From contig JANNAV010000238.1 in assembly GCA_031384695.1 (NCBI GenBank), positions 1-9,053 of the forward strand: DNA of 9,053 nt, in the 5' to 3' direction. The notes beneath the pieces are model-generated. The model had not been told where the DNA came from and did no database searches. It worked only from the letters and a program-made list of their open reading frames with translations. This document shows, piece after piece, positions 1-6,312 of the stretch. Position 1 is the stretch's first letter; each line of letters starts with the position of its first letter. The translations under genes and the position numbers were made by a program. The DNA comes from JANNAV01 sp031384695 (GTDB taxonomy: Bacteria; Pseudomonadota; Alphaproteobacteria; Rhodobacterales; Rhodobacteraceae).

Positions 1-332
1 GCCACCAGAATCCCCGGCGTGCAGATACCGCATTGAAACGCCGCACCCTCGATGAACGCCCGCTGCAACGGGTGCAACTGATCGCCCGCCGCCATCCCCT
101 CGATGGTGGTGATCTCGGCCCCCTGTGCCTCGGCCCCCAGCACAAGGCAGGCACACACCAGCCGCCCGTTCACCGTCACCGAACAGGCACCGCAATCGCC
201 GGTGCCACAGCCTTCCTTGGCCCCGGTCAGGCCAAGGCGGTTGCGCAACACATCCAGCAGCGGCTCGTCCGGGTCGCAGATGAACTCCACCGGATCGCCG
301 TTGATGGTGGTCGATATATGCAGCGTGTTCAT
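1..332 (-). CDS. 2Fe-2S (small) subunit of a molybdenum hydroxylase, CoxS type (partial, 3' end outside window)
   Basis: Reading the minus strand from the ATG at 332 gives 110 complete codons, then the gene runs off the left edge. The protein opens MNTLHISTTINGDPVEF and carries the plant-ferredoxin-type cluster ligands C42, C47 and C50 in GCGTGDCGAC, with C62 after VTVNGRLVCA. The second domain begins with QCGICTPG (C101 and C104), half of the ligand set for the second 2Fe-2S cluster. The matching CRC motif should lie just beyond the edge, since family members are about 150-170 aa. This subunit relays electrons from the molybdenum centre to the FAD subunit, whose gene it overlaps by four bases (ATGA). 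Nothing is missing or broken in the visible part. Confidence 0.95.
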   Translation of the reverse strand, partial: MNTLHISTTINGDPVEFICDPDEPLLDVLRNRLGLTGAKEGCGTGDCGACSVTVNGRLVCACLVLGAEAQGAEITTIEGMAAGDQLHPLQRAFIEGAAFQCGICTPGILV

Positions 333-1210
333 AGGGTGTCTCCGCCATGCTTGGATGCTTGCGCGCGCTCATAGGCAATCTGCGCCGCCCGCCGGGCCAG
401 CACGCCTGCGGTGCTGGTCCGGAACGCAATGGTGCCGCGTTTGTCGTCAATCGGGTTGCAGGCCGCCTCGCAGGCTGTGGCCAGCGCCGCCAGCGCCGCC
501 GCATCCAGCGTGCTGCCGATAATCGCCTTGGCCGCCGCCTCCACCAACAGCACCGTCGGCGCCACCGCCCCCAGCGCCACCCGCGCCGCCGTCACCACGC
601 CGCTTGGATCCAGCGTCAGGCTGACCGCCGCCGACGCCACCGCGATATCCATCTCGGTGCGCGGGATGAACCGCAGATAGGCATCGCCAGACCGCGCGGG
701 CCGGGCGGGCAGCAGGATCGAGGTCACAATCTCGGCCTTGCCCAAAGTCGTCCTGCCGGGGCCTGCGGGCACTTCCATCACCTCCACCTCGCGCACCCCG
801 TCCGGCCCCTCAACGCGCACCCGCGCACCCGCCGCCGCCAGTGCCGGCACCGAATCCCCCGCCGGTGATCCGTTGCACAAATTCCCCGCCATGGTGCAGC
901 GCCCCTGCACCTGGGTCGAGCCGATCAGCCCCGCCGCGTCCGCAATGCCCGGCCACAGCGCGCAAAGCGCCGCATGCTCGCGCAACTCGGCACAGGCCAC
1001 CGCCGCCCCGATGCGAAAGCCGCCCGCCTCCGGCGTGATCTCGCGGATACCGGGGATATGCTTGATGTCGATCACCAGATCGACGGAAAGATTGCCCGCC
1101 TTCATCTGCACCAGCAGATCGGTGCCGCCCGCCAGCACCCGCGATTTGCCGGGCTCCTCGGCCAGCGCGGTCGCTGCGGCCTTTGCACTTTGCGCAGTCA
1201 CATATCTCAC
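329..1210 (-). CDS. FAD-binding (medium) subunit of a molybdenum hydroxylase, CoxM/XDH type
   Basis: This 293-aa protein is the flavin subunit of a xanthine dehydrogenase/CO dehydrogenase-family enzyme. It passes electrons from the 2Fe-2S subunit to the final acceptor. The FAD-contact loop AGGTD is at residues 27-31 in LAGGTDLLVQMKAG. The second loop is TMAGN at 106-110, followed by LCNGSPAGDSVPAL, where many relatives have TIGGN. YLRFIPRTEMDIAVASAAV (about 178-196) and the C-terminal RTSTAGVLARRA also match the family. I chose the GTG at 1210 because it starts at the conserved RYV and has a better ribosome site; the ATG at 1258 would add 16 Arg/Pro-rich residues. Its TGA overlaps the ATG of the 2Fe-2S subunit. 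The medium-then-small order is the one found in coxMSL-type operons, so a large molybdopterin subunit should follow. The substrate cannot be named. Confidence 0.9.
   Translation of the reverse strand: MRYVTAQSAKAAATALAEEPGKSRVLAGGTDLLVQMKAGNLSVDLVIDIKHIPGIREITPEAGGFRIGAAVACAELREHAALCALWPGIADAAGLIGSTQVQGRCTMAGNLCNGSPAGDSVPALAAAGARVRVEGPDGVREVEVMEVPAGPGRTTLGKAEIVTSILLPARPARSGDAYLRFIPRTEMDIAVASAAVSLTLDPSGVVTAARVALGAVAPTVLLVEAAAKAIIGSTLDAAALAALATACEAACNPIDDKRGTIAFRTSTAGVLARRAAQIAYERAQASKHGGDTL
340..343 (-). promoter_or_regulatory. Shine-Dalgarno site of the 2Fe-2S subunit gene
   Basis: GGAG on the minus strand lies 7 bases before the ATG at 332, inside the last codons of the FAD subunit gene. 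It fixes the start within the ATGA overlap. Confidence 0.65.
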
Positions 1211-1216
1211 TCTGGG

Positions 1217-1220
1217 CCTC
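1217..1220 (-). promoter_or_regulatory. Shine-Dalgarno site favouring a GTG start for the FAD subunit
   Basis: GAGG on the minus strand lies 6 bases before the GTG at 1208-1210. The competing ATG at 1256-1258 has only a weaker GGTGG 7 bases upstream. The GTG also gives a protein that begins MRYV, the family's usual opening. Confidence 0.5.
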
Positions 1221-1328
1221 GCTCGATTGCTGGGTGGTTGCCGTCCGGGGTTTGTCATTGGCCAGCCACCGGACAGACCAAAGATCAGATCATCTGGCGA
1301 CGATGTTTACCCCATTCGCAAGGCTTTG

Positions 1329-1341
1329 GAACACCCTGTTC
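1329..1341. repeat. Perfect inverted repeat GAACA-N3-TGTTC, candidate operator
   Basis: Two 5-bp arms surround a CCC spacer to form a short dyad, about 120 bases upstream of the GTG start of the FAD subunit gene. This size and symmetry suit a dimeric regulator site. The dyad overlaps one base of the CTTTGG element at 1324-1329. No regulator can be named, and a chance dyad of this length is possible. Confidence 0.35.
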
Positions 1342-1375
1342 AATGCCGGACCAAAGAAACCGCGATGCGCACCCG

Positions 1376-1394
1376 TATGCATGACATGTGCATA
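1376..1394. repeat. Perfect inverted repeat TATGCA-N7-TGCATA, candidate operator
   Basis: Two 6-bp arms are separated by TGACATG in the otherwise GC-rich intergenic region, starting 36 bases past the LacI stop codon. The 13-bp centre-to-centre arm distance is slightly more than one helical turn and fits a dimeric DNA-binding protein. The arms are half A/T and no T-run follows, so it does not look like a terminator. Confidence 0.4.
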
Positions 1395-1430
1395 GCCAGC
1401 CATATCCGGAATGCTGTCGCCGGAACCGCC

Positions 1431-2432
1431 TCAGTCGCTCGATGCGCGCAGCACCAGCCGCACATCGGTCCGGGTTTCCGGCGGTGGCGGCTGGCGGTCA
1501 TTCAGCCAGCAAAGGATCGTCGCGGCAATGGTTTCGCCAAACCCCGCAATGTTGCAGCGCACCGACGAAAGCGGCGGATAAACCTGCGCGCAATCTTCGA
1601 TATCGTCAAAGCCCATCAGGCGGAATTCCGGCCCAACCGGGCGGCCCAACTCGGCAAAGCCACTCAGCACCCCCATCGCCACCAGATCGTTGAAACAGAT
1701 CGCCGCATCCACGCCCGGATGCTCATGCGTCAAACTATGCGCCGCCTCGCGCCCAAAGGCCCGCGATGCGCGGCCCGGCAGGATCAGCGGCTGCATCCCC
1801 GCCTCGGCCAGTGCCGCAAGATAGCCCGACATCCGCTCACGCGCCACTGCGCGCCCCGCCACCCCGCCGATAAAAGCGATACGTTTGGCACCTTTAGCCA
1901 ATAAATGATCGGTCGCCATGCGTCCGCCCGCCGGGTAATCGGGGGCGGCAAAAGGGAAAAGATCGGTGCGGCTGTCCACCTTGCGCAGCACCTGCATGGT
2001 GGGAATCCCGGCGCGCAACAGCGGGCTGAACGTCGCCTCTTCATCGCCATAAGCCGGCGAGATCACCAGCGCCGATACGCTGTGCTCGATCATAGCCGCC
2101 ACCACCTGCGCCTGCAAAACCGGGTCTTCGTCGGTGTTTGCGATCACCGTGGCATAGCCCCGCGCCGAAAAAGCCATCTGCACCGAGGTGGCAAATTCGG
2201 TGAAAAACGGGTTGCGCAGATCGTTGATCACCAGGCCGATCAACCCCACATTCGCCGACCGCAAATTCGCCGCCGACCGGTTATAGACATAGCCAAGCGC
2301 CGCCATCACCTGCCGCACCTGCAGGTCGGTTTCGGTTTTCACCAGGCCGCTGTTTTGCAGCACAAGGCTGACGGTTGATTTCGAAACCCCCGCCTCGCGC
2401 GCTACATCTATGATAGTGGGCCGTCGGTTCAT
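1431..2432 (-). CDS. LacI-family transcriptional regulator
   Basis: This 333-aa DNA-binding protein normally represses catabolic genes until a sugar or metabolite binds. The N-terminal helix-turn-helix spans about residues 6-26 (TIIDVAREAGVSKSTVSLVL), and the hinge helix (NRSAANLRS, 51-59) carries L57, the expected minor-groove leucine. From residue 61 the periplasmic-binding-protein-like effector domain follows, with GLVINDLRNPFF, FNDLVAMG (248-255) and GFDDIE (274-279), all typical. Length is normal and no key part is missing. It is the last gene of the operon, 18 bases after DUF993, and there is no strong internal promoter, so it would be made together with the genes it presumably controls. 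Its operators are expected upstream of the transporter genes, outside the window; the palindromes downstream at 1329-1394 are another possibility. The effector cannot be deduced. Confidence 0.95.
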   Translation of the reverse strand: MNRRPTIIDVAREAGVSKSTVSLVLQNSGLVKTETDLQVRQVMAALGYVYNRSAANLRSANVGLIGLVINDLRNPFFTEFATSVQMAFSARGYATVIANTDEDPVLQAQVVAAMIEHSVSALVISPAYGDEEATFSPLLRAGIPTMQVLRKVDSRTDLFPFAAPDYPAGGRMATDHLLAKGAKRIAFIGGVAGRAVARERMSGYLAALAEAGMQPLILPGRASRAFGREAAHSLTHEHPGVDAAICFNDLVAMGVLSGFAELGRPVGPEFRLMGFDDIEDCAQVYPPLSSVRCNIAGFGETIAATILCWLNDRQPPPPETRTDVRLVLRASSD

Positions 2433-2438
2433 ACCATA

Positions 2439-2442
2439 TCCT
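2439..2442 (-). promoter_or_regulatory. Shine-Dalgarno site of the LacI-family gene
   Basis: AGGA on the minus strand lies 6 bases before the ATG at 2432. The 18-base gap to the DUF993 stop has no room for an independent promoter, so the regulator is probably co-transcribed with the catabolic genes. Confidence 0.6.
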
Positions 2443-2450
2443 GTGGGCCG

Positions 2451-3620
2451 TTAGCGTTGATCGATCCCGTGCAAGGCCAACAGAGTGCCCATCCGCGCCA
2501 CAGCCAGCCCCGGATCGCGCAGCAACCCGGCCGCATCGGCCAGCCGGAACACCTCGGCATAGTGAACGATATCACGGCTGGATTGAAACCCCGCAGGCAT
2601 GATAAAATGCGCCTGCTGGCCATTCAGCCAGGCCAGAAAAGCGATCCCCGCCTTGTAAAACCGCGTCGGCGCGCGAAAAATTTCCCGGCTCAGAGGCACC
2701 GTCGGGGCCAGAAGTGCCTGATAACGCGGCATATCTCCCATCGCCAACGCCTCCAGCGCCTGACTTGCCGCAGGTGCGATGGCCGCAAAAATACCCAGCA
2801 AGGCGTGCGAATACCGCGTGCCATCCCCCGCGATCAGATCGGCATAGTTGAAATCATCGCCGGTATAAAGCCGCACCCCCGCAGGCAACCGCGCCCGGAA
2901 CGCCTCTTCATGTGCTTGATCCAGCAAAGAAACCTTGATCCCATCCACCTTTGCCGGGTTCTCGGCAATCAGCGACAGCACGAAATCCGAAGCCCGCGCC
3001 ACATCATGGCTGCCCCAGTATCCGGCCAGCCCCGCATCAAACATCTCGCCCAGCCAATGCAGCACAACCGGTTGCGCCGCACCATCAATCAGACGGCGAT
3101 AAACGCGGGCATAAGTCGCCTCATCCGCCCCCATCGCCGGAAACGCCCGGCTGGCCATCAGAATAAGCTGCCCCCCCGCCGCCTCGATCGCCCCGGCCTG
3201 CGTCTCGTAGGCGGCAAGAATCGCATCAGCACTTTGCAGATCGACCAGCGCCAGATGATCGGTGCCCGCACCGCAAGCCACCCTCGGGCGCGCCGGATGC
3301 GCCCGCGCGGCGGCCATCGTCCGCTGGATCAACTCCAACGCCGTTGGCCAGTCAACCCCCATGCCGCGCTGGGCGGTATCCATCGCCTCGGCCAGATCAA
3401 GCCCTTGATCCCAAAGAGATTCGCGGAACCCAAGCGTGGCGTCCCAATCCACTGCAGGCCGGGTATCCCATGGGTTCCGCTCGCGCAGCGGATCGGAAAC
3501 CACATGGGCGGCGGCAAAAGCAGTGCGGGTAAGCGCAACCTTTGGCGCGCGCGGAATCAGCGGATCGCCCAGCAGGCGGTAGGCTTCAAGGGTGTTGGCT
3601 TTGGTGGGTAGGGTTAGCAT
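2451..3620 (-). CDS. DUF993 family protein, dihydrodipicolinate-synthase-like TIM barrel
   Basis: This 389-aa protein resembles the DUF993 family, which is generally placed with dihydrodipicolinate synthase/aldolase-type TIM barrels of the Schiff-base class. The clearest trace of that fold is DGIKVSLLD (residues 226-234), where K229 lines up with the lysine that forms the Schiff base in DapA-type enzymes. RLYTGDDFNYADL (250-262) and the glycine-rich GTRYSHALLGIF (267-278) follow, as in the barrel's later strands. The chain is longer than classical DapA (about 290 aa), with extra sequence at both ends. It has no signal peptide. The substrate and even the reaction of this family are not established to my knowledge. 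In this operon a retro-aldol or dehydration step on an oxidised sugar is the natural guess. The gene sits 26 bases after the Dabb gene and 18 before the regulator gene. Family assignment is fairly sure; the reaction is speculative. Confidence 0.85.
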   Translation of the reverse strand: MLTLPTKANTLEAYRLLGDPLIPRAPKVALTRTAFAAAHVVSDPLRERNPWDTRPAVDWDATLGFRESLWDQGLDLAEAMDTAQRGMGVDWPTALELIQRTMAAARAHPARPRVACGAGTDHLALVDLQSADAILAAYETQAGAIEAAGGQLILMASRAFPAMGADEATYARVYRRLIDGAAQPVVLHWLGEMFDAGLAGYWGSHDVARASDFVLSLIAENPAKVDGIKVSLLDQAHEEAFRARLPAGVRLYTGDDFNYADLIAGDGTRYSHALLGIFAAIAPAASQALEALAMGDMPRYQALLAPTVPLSREIFRAPTRFYKAGIAFLAWLNGQQAHFIMPAGFQSSRDIVHYAEVFRLADAAGLLRDPGLAVARMGTLLALHGIDQR

Positions 3621-3625
3621 TGCGG

Positions 3626-3630
3626 CCCTC
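3626..3630 (-). promoter_or_regulatory. Shine-Dalgarno site of the DUF993 gene
   Basis: GAGGG on the minus strand lies 5 bases before the ATG at 3620, inside the 26-base gap after the Dabb gene. It supports the start MLTLPTKANT. The in-frame ATG at 3767 would overlap the Dabb gene by more than 100 bases and add an Arg/Pro/His-rich leader unlike the family. Confidence 0.7.
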
Positions 3631-3646
3631 GTGTTTGGGAAGTGGG

Positions 3647-3958
3647 TCAGGTGACGGGCAGATCGAACACCAGAATGCCGCCAATGCCGCCAATGGCGCT
3701 TGCCACCAAGGCCGCACCCACGCGCTTGTGGTCTGGGTGGCCCTGATAGGCGGCAAGGGCGGCCCAATCGGCAAAATCAGCAACGAAACCATGCATATAG
3801 CCGCGTTCAATCTGTTCCGGGCTTGCGCTGCGGCCCGAAGTGATCGCCAGCACACCGGGCAATCTGGCCTTGATGGCGTGCAGATCAGCAAAGATGGCGG
3901 CGATGGCGGCCTCAGTCACATCGGCGCGAAACCGGATCAGAACAATATGGCGGATCAT
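3647..3958 (-). CDS. Dabb (stress-responsive alpha/beta barrel) domain small protein
   Basis: This 103-aa protein reads MIRHIVLIRFRADV at its start and has YMHGFVADFADWAALAAYQGHPDHKRV in its middle (only part is quoted by family convention: a DxxALxxYxxHPxH core), ending in a hydrophobic strand, ILVFDL. This is the layout of the Dabb ferredoxin-like fold, normally a dimeric alpha/beta barrel. Members include stress-induced plant proteins and a few small lyases or cyclases; most bacterial members have no assigned reaction. I prefer the ATG at 3958 because family members start at MIRHIVL, and a weak GGA lies 7 bases upstream. The ATG at 3970 would add four residues (MDNP) and overlap the second GMC gene by 8 bases; it cannot be excluded. 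Placement inside a sugar-oxidation operon suggests a helper or isomerase-like role on an unstable keto intermediate, which is inference only. Confidence 0.88.
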   Translation of the reverse strand: MIRHIVLIRFRADVTEAAIAAIFADLHAIKARLPGVLAITSGRSASPEQIERGYMHGFVADFADWAALAAYQGHPDHKRVGAALVASAIGGIGGILVFDLPVT

Positions 3959-3962
3959 CGGG

Positions 3963-5546
3963 TTATCCATGCTGGGCGCGGATCATGTCGGCGGCTTTTT
4001 CGGCGATCATGATGGTGGGCGCGTTGGTGTTGGAGGAAACAACCGTTGGCATCACCGACGCATCCACCACCCGCAGGCCCGCAATGCCGTTGAACCGCAA
4101 GGTCGGGTCCACCACGGCGGCGGGGTCAGACCCCATCCGGCAGGTGCCAACCGGGTGGTGATCGGTTTTGGCGTGGCGGCAGGCGTAGTCGATGTAATTC
4201 TGATCGGACATCACCTTTGGCCCCGGCAGGCGTTCGGCCAGCACATAGGCTTGCAACGCTGGTTGCCGAATAATTTCTTGCGCCAGCTTCAACCCCCGGA
4301 TCGACATTTCGCGATCATAAGGGTCGGCCCAATAGTTCGGATCAATCAGGGGGGCCGCCATCGGATCGGCACTCGCCAGCCGCACGGTGCCGCGCGAACG
4401 CGGGCGCAGATAGGCTGAGTTCAGCGTCACCCCCCCCTGCGGCATCGCCGCCACCCCCGCCTCGATCCCCGAGCCGAGGCCAAGATGAAACTGAATATCG
4501 GGCGAACGCGCATTCTTGTCCGCATACCAGAACCCGCCGGTTTCAAACAGGCTGGATGCCACCGGGCCGCGCCGCGTCAGCACATATTGCAACCCGGCCA
4601 GCGCTTGCCACGGCAGTTTGGCGTAACGGTCATAGGTGTGCGGGCCGGTACATTCCGCGATCACGAACAGATCAAGGTGGTCCTGCAAATTGGCCCCGAC
4701 ACCGGGCTGATCAAATACCACCGGGATGCCAAGGCTGGTCAGATGATCCGCAGGGCCAATGCCCGAAAGCTGCAACAGACGCGGCGAGCCGATGGCGCCG
4801 GAGGACAGGATCACTTCGGATGCCGCCCGGATCACGCCTTCGCCGGCAAGTTCCACACCCATGGCACGGCCGTTTTCCACGATGATGCGCATCACCTGCG
4901 CGCCAGTCTTGACGGTCAGGTTCTTGCGCCCGCGTGTGGGGTAAAGGAACGCTGTGGAGGTCGAAGACCGCCGATAATTGCGCTGCGTCAGTTGATAGTA
5001 GCCGACACCGTCCTGGCTTTCGCCGGTGAAATCGGGGTTGCGCGGAATGCCGATTTCGGCGGCTGCGGCAAAGTAGGCCTCACAAATCGGCAACGGCGCG
5101 CGTGGCTGGCTGACGCCCAACGGCCCGCCCTTGCCATGATAGCGGTTCTCAAAGCTGTCGTTATGTTCGGATTTGCGGAAATAAGGCAGAACGTCCTCAT
5201 AGCTCCAGCCTGCGCAGCCCATCTGCCGCCATTCATCGTAATCCAGCGCATTGCCGCGCGTGTAAAGCTGGGCATTGATGCTGGAACCGCCGCCGATAAC
5301 CTTGGCTTGGGTATAGCGGATCACCATATTCTGCATGTGCTTTTGCGGCACGGTCTGCCAACCCCAGGACCCGATACCCTTGGTCATTTTGGCAAAGCCA
5401 GCGGGCAGGTGATAGAACGGATGCCAGTCGCGGCCCCCGGCCTCAAGCAACAGCACTTCGGCGTTTGGGTTTTCCGACAGGCGCGCGGCCAGCACGGCCC
5501 CCGCCGACCCGCCGCCTACAATGATGAAATCATACCCTTTTTTCAT
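3963..5546 (-). CDS. GMC-family FAD-dependent oxidoreductase, choline/alcohol dehydrogenase-like (second of two)
   Basis: This 527-aa flavoprotein belongs to the BetA/AlkJ-like branch of GMC oxidoreductases, which oxidise primary or secondary alcohols to aldehydes or ketones. Visible features are the FAD motif GGGSAG (residues 11-16), LLLEAGG (32-38), the first family signature around residues 81-95 (KVIGGGSSIN), and the second around 250-264 (GSPRLLQLSGIG). The active-site pair is H464 in HHPVGTCRMG and N508 in NTNAPTIMIAEKAADMI. The length of 520-550 aa is normal for this branch. It has no signal peptide or obvious membrane helix. Homologues are often called choline dehydrogenase, but no betaine aldehyde dehydrogenase gene accompanies it, and a sugar-type importer and a DUF993 gene do, so choline is an unlikely substrate. 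It starts 7 bases after the SDR stop codon. It differs from the first GMC protein in length, motif wording and middle region, so it is not a recent tandem copy. Confidence 0.94.
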   Translation of the reverse strand: MKKGYDFIIVGGGSAGAVLAARLSENPNAEVLLLEAGGRDWHPFYHLPAGFAKMTKGIGSWGWQTVPQKHMQNMVIRYTQAKVIGGGSSINAQLYTRGNALDYDEWRQMGCAGWSYEDVLPYFRKSEHNDSFENRYHGKGGPLGVSQPRAPLPICEAYFAAAAEIGIPRNPDFTGESQDGVGYYQLTQRNYRRSSTSTAFLYPTRGRKNLTVKTGAQVMRIIVENGRAMGVELAGEGVIRAASEVILSSGAIGSPRLLQLSGIGPADHLTSLGIPVVFDQPGVGANLQDHLDLFVIAECTGPHTYDRYAKLPWQALAGLQYVLTRRGPVASSLFETGGFWYADKNARSPDIQFHLGLGSGIEAGVAAMPQGGVTLNSAYLRPRSRGTVRLASADPMAAPLIDPNYWADPYDREMSIRGLKLAQEIIRQPALQAYVLAERLPGPKVMSDQNYIDYACRHAKTDHHPVGTCRMGSDPAAVVDPTLRFNGIAGLRVVDASVMPTVVSSNTNAPTIMIAEKAADMIRAQHG

Positions 5547-5550
5547 TGGA

Positions 5551-5555
5551 CCCTC
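5551..5555 (-). promoter_or_regulatory. Shine-Dalgarno site of the second GMC gene, overlapping the SDR stop
   Basis: GAGGG on the minus strand lies 4 bases before the ATG at 5546 and shares two bases with the TGA stop of the SDR gene. It supports the start at 5546 (MKKGYDF) over the in-frame ATG at 5630 inside the SDR gene. Ribosomes finishing the SDR could readily re-initiate here. Confidence 0.65.
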
Positions 5556-6312
5556 ACAACCGGTGAATGGACAAGCCGCCATCCACCGGAATAACCGCGC
5601 CATTGGCAAACGCCATGTTGCCTTCGGCAATTGGCACGATGACCTGGCCGATGTCTGACGGCTGGCCCCAGCGCGCGGCGGGCACCAGGCCGCCTTCTAT
5701 GCGTGCCGTGTATTTGTCTTTCACCCCTGCCGTCATTTCGGTTTCAACAATACCGGGGCGCAACTCGAAACAGCCGATGCCATGCGGGGCCAGACGCACC
5801 GCGAACAGTTCAGCCATCATCGCCGCCCCCGCCTTGGATACGCAATACTCCGCCCGTTCGATCGACACCATCTTGGCGCTGACCGAGGTGACAAAGGTGA
5901 ACGAGCGATAGTGTTCGCAAGGCTCCGCCAGCATCCGCCGCGCCACATCCTGCGCCAGAAAGAACGCGCCGCGCAGGTTCACATCCATCACGAAATCATA
6001 ATTGGCGGGCAGGATATCCAGCATATCGCCGCGCAGTTTGGCAGGCACGCCCGCGTTCGAAACAAGGGTGGTGATCGGCCCCATCTCGGCCGTCACCGCA
6101 TCCAGAAGTGCGGGGATATGCGCGATATCTTGCAGATCATGCTGGAAATACCGCGCAGCCTCGCCCAACCCCTGCAACGCCCGCAGCACCGCCGACGATT
6201 TTGCCGCCGAGCGCGAGGCAAGCGCCACGCGGTAACCGGCGTTGACCAGCGCCGCAGCAATACCAAGGCCGATGCCCTGCTGGCCGCCGGTGATCAGGGC
6301 GATTTTGGTCAT
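5554..6312 (-). CDS. Short-chain dehydrogenase/reductase (SDR), NAD(P)-dependent
   Basis: This 252-aa classical SDR would catalyse reversible oxidation of an alcohol or reduction of a ketone using NAD(H) or NADP(H) in the cytoplasm. The sequence shows the cofactor motif TGGQQGIG (residues 8-15), SNAG (85-88), the active-site asparagine in VNLRG (N111), the catalytic serine S143, and Y156/K160 in YCVSK. It ends with the usual VDGG near residues 243-246. The length is typical, and automatic annotation might label it a 3-oxoacyl-ACP reductase, but the setting argues for carbohydrate metabolism. The ATG at 6312 is chosen because MTKIALITGG is the standard SDR opening, GGAG lies 8 bases upstream, and the codon overlaps the stop of the first GMC gene. 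Longer in-frame starts would run deep into that gene. Position between two GMC genes suggests it works on the same substrate or on their keto product. Confidence 0.93.
   Translation of the reverse strand: MTKIALITGGQQGIGLGIAAALVNAGYRVALASRSAAKSSAVLRALQGLGEAARYFQHDLQDIAHIPALLDAVTAEMGPITTLVSNAGVPAKLRGDMLDILPANYDFVMDVNLRGAFFLAQDVARRMLAEPCEHYRSFTFVTSVSAKMVSIERAEYCVSKAGAAMMAELFAVRLAPHGIGCFELRPGIVETEMTAGVKDKYTARIEGGLVPAARWGQPSDIGQVIVPIAEGNMAFANGAVIPVDGGLSIHRL

Larger units (their letters stand above)
1211..1430. promoter_or_regulatory. Intergenic region between the catabolic operon and the FAD/2Fe-2S operon
   Basis: These 220 bases (172 if the FAD subunit starts at 1258) are the only substantial non-coding space in the window and must hold the end of the upstream transcript and the promoter of the downstream operon. 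I see no GC-rich hairpin followed by a T-run on the minus strand, so a factor-independent terminator is not supported and read-through is possible. I could not pick a convincing -35/-10 pair. The region does contain two inverted repeats, described separately, and the direct repeat GACCAAAGA at 1276-1284 and 1349-1357. An inverted CTTTGG lies between the copies at 1324-1329. Confidence 0.55.

Noticed and set aside
1329..1341. Resemblance of GAACA-N3-TGTTC to a vertebrate steroid-receptor element or an SOS box
   Set aside because: The steroid element is meaningless in a bacterium. The alphaproteobacterial LexA site is a direct GTTC-N7-GTTC repeat and the Bacillus-type site has a different spacing.
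1406..1425. CCGGAA repeated just after the LacI stop, considered as a terminator stem
   Set aside because: Pairing is only the 4-bp self-complementary CCGG on each side of a 10-base loop, and no T-run follows on the minus strand.
738..1904. Plus-strand open frame of about 388 codons spanning the intergenic region
   Set aside because: It runs antisense through the FAD subunit, the intergenic gap and the LacI gene, with no family motif and biased composition. It is a shadow of the real minus-strand genes.
3963..5546. Second GMC protein as a genuine choline dehydrogenase (betA) for glycine betaine synthesis
   Set aside because: No betaine aldehyde dehydrogenase, BetI regulator or choline transporter accompanies it, and the operon is of sugar-catabolic type. 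The betA name is a family resemblance only.
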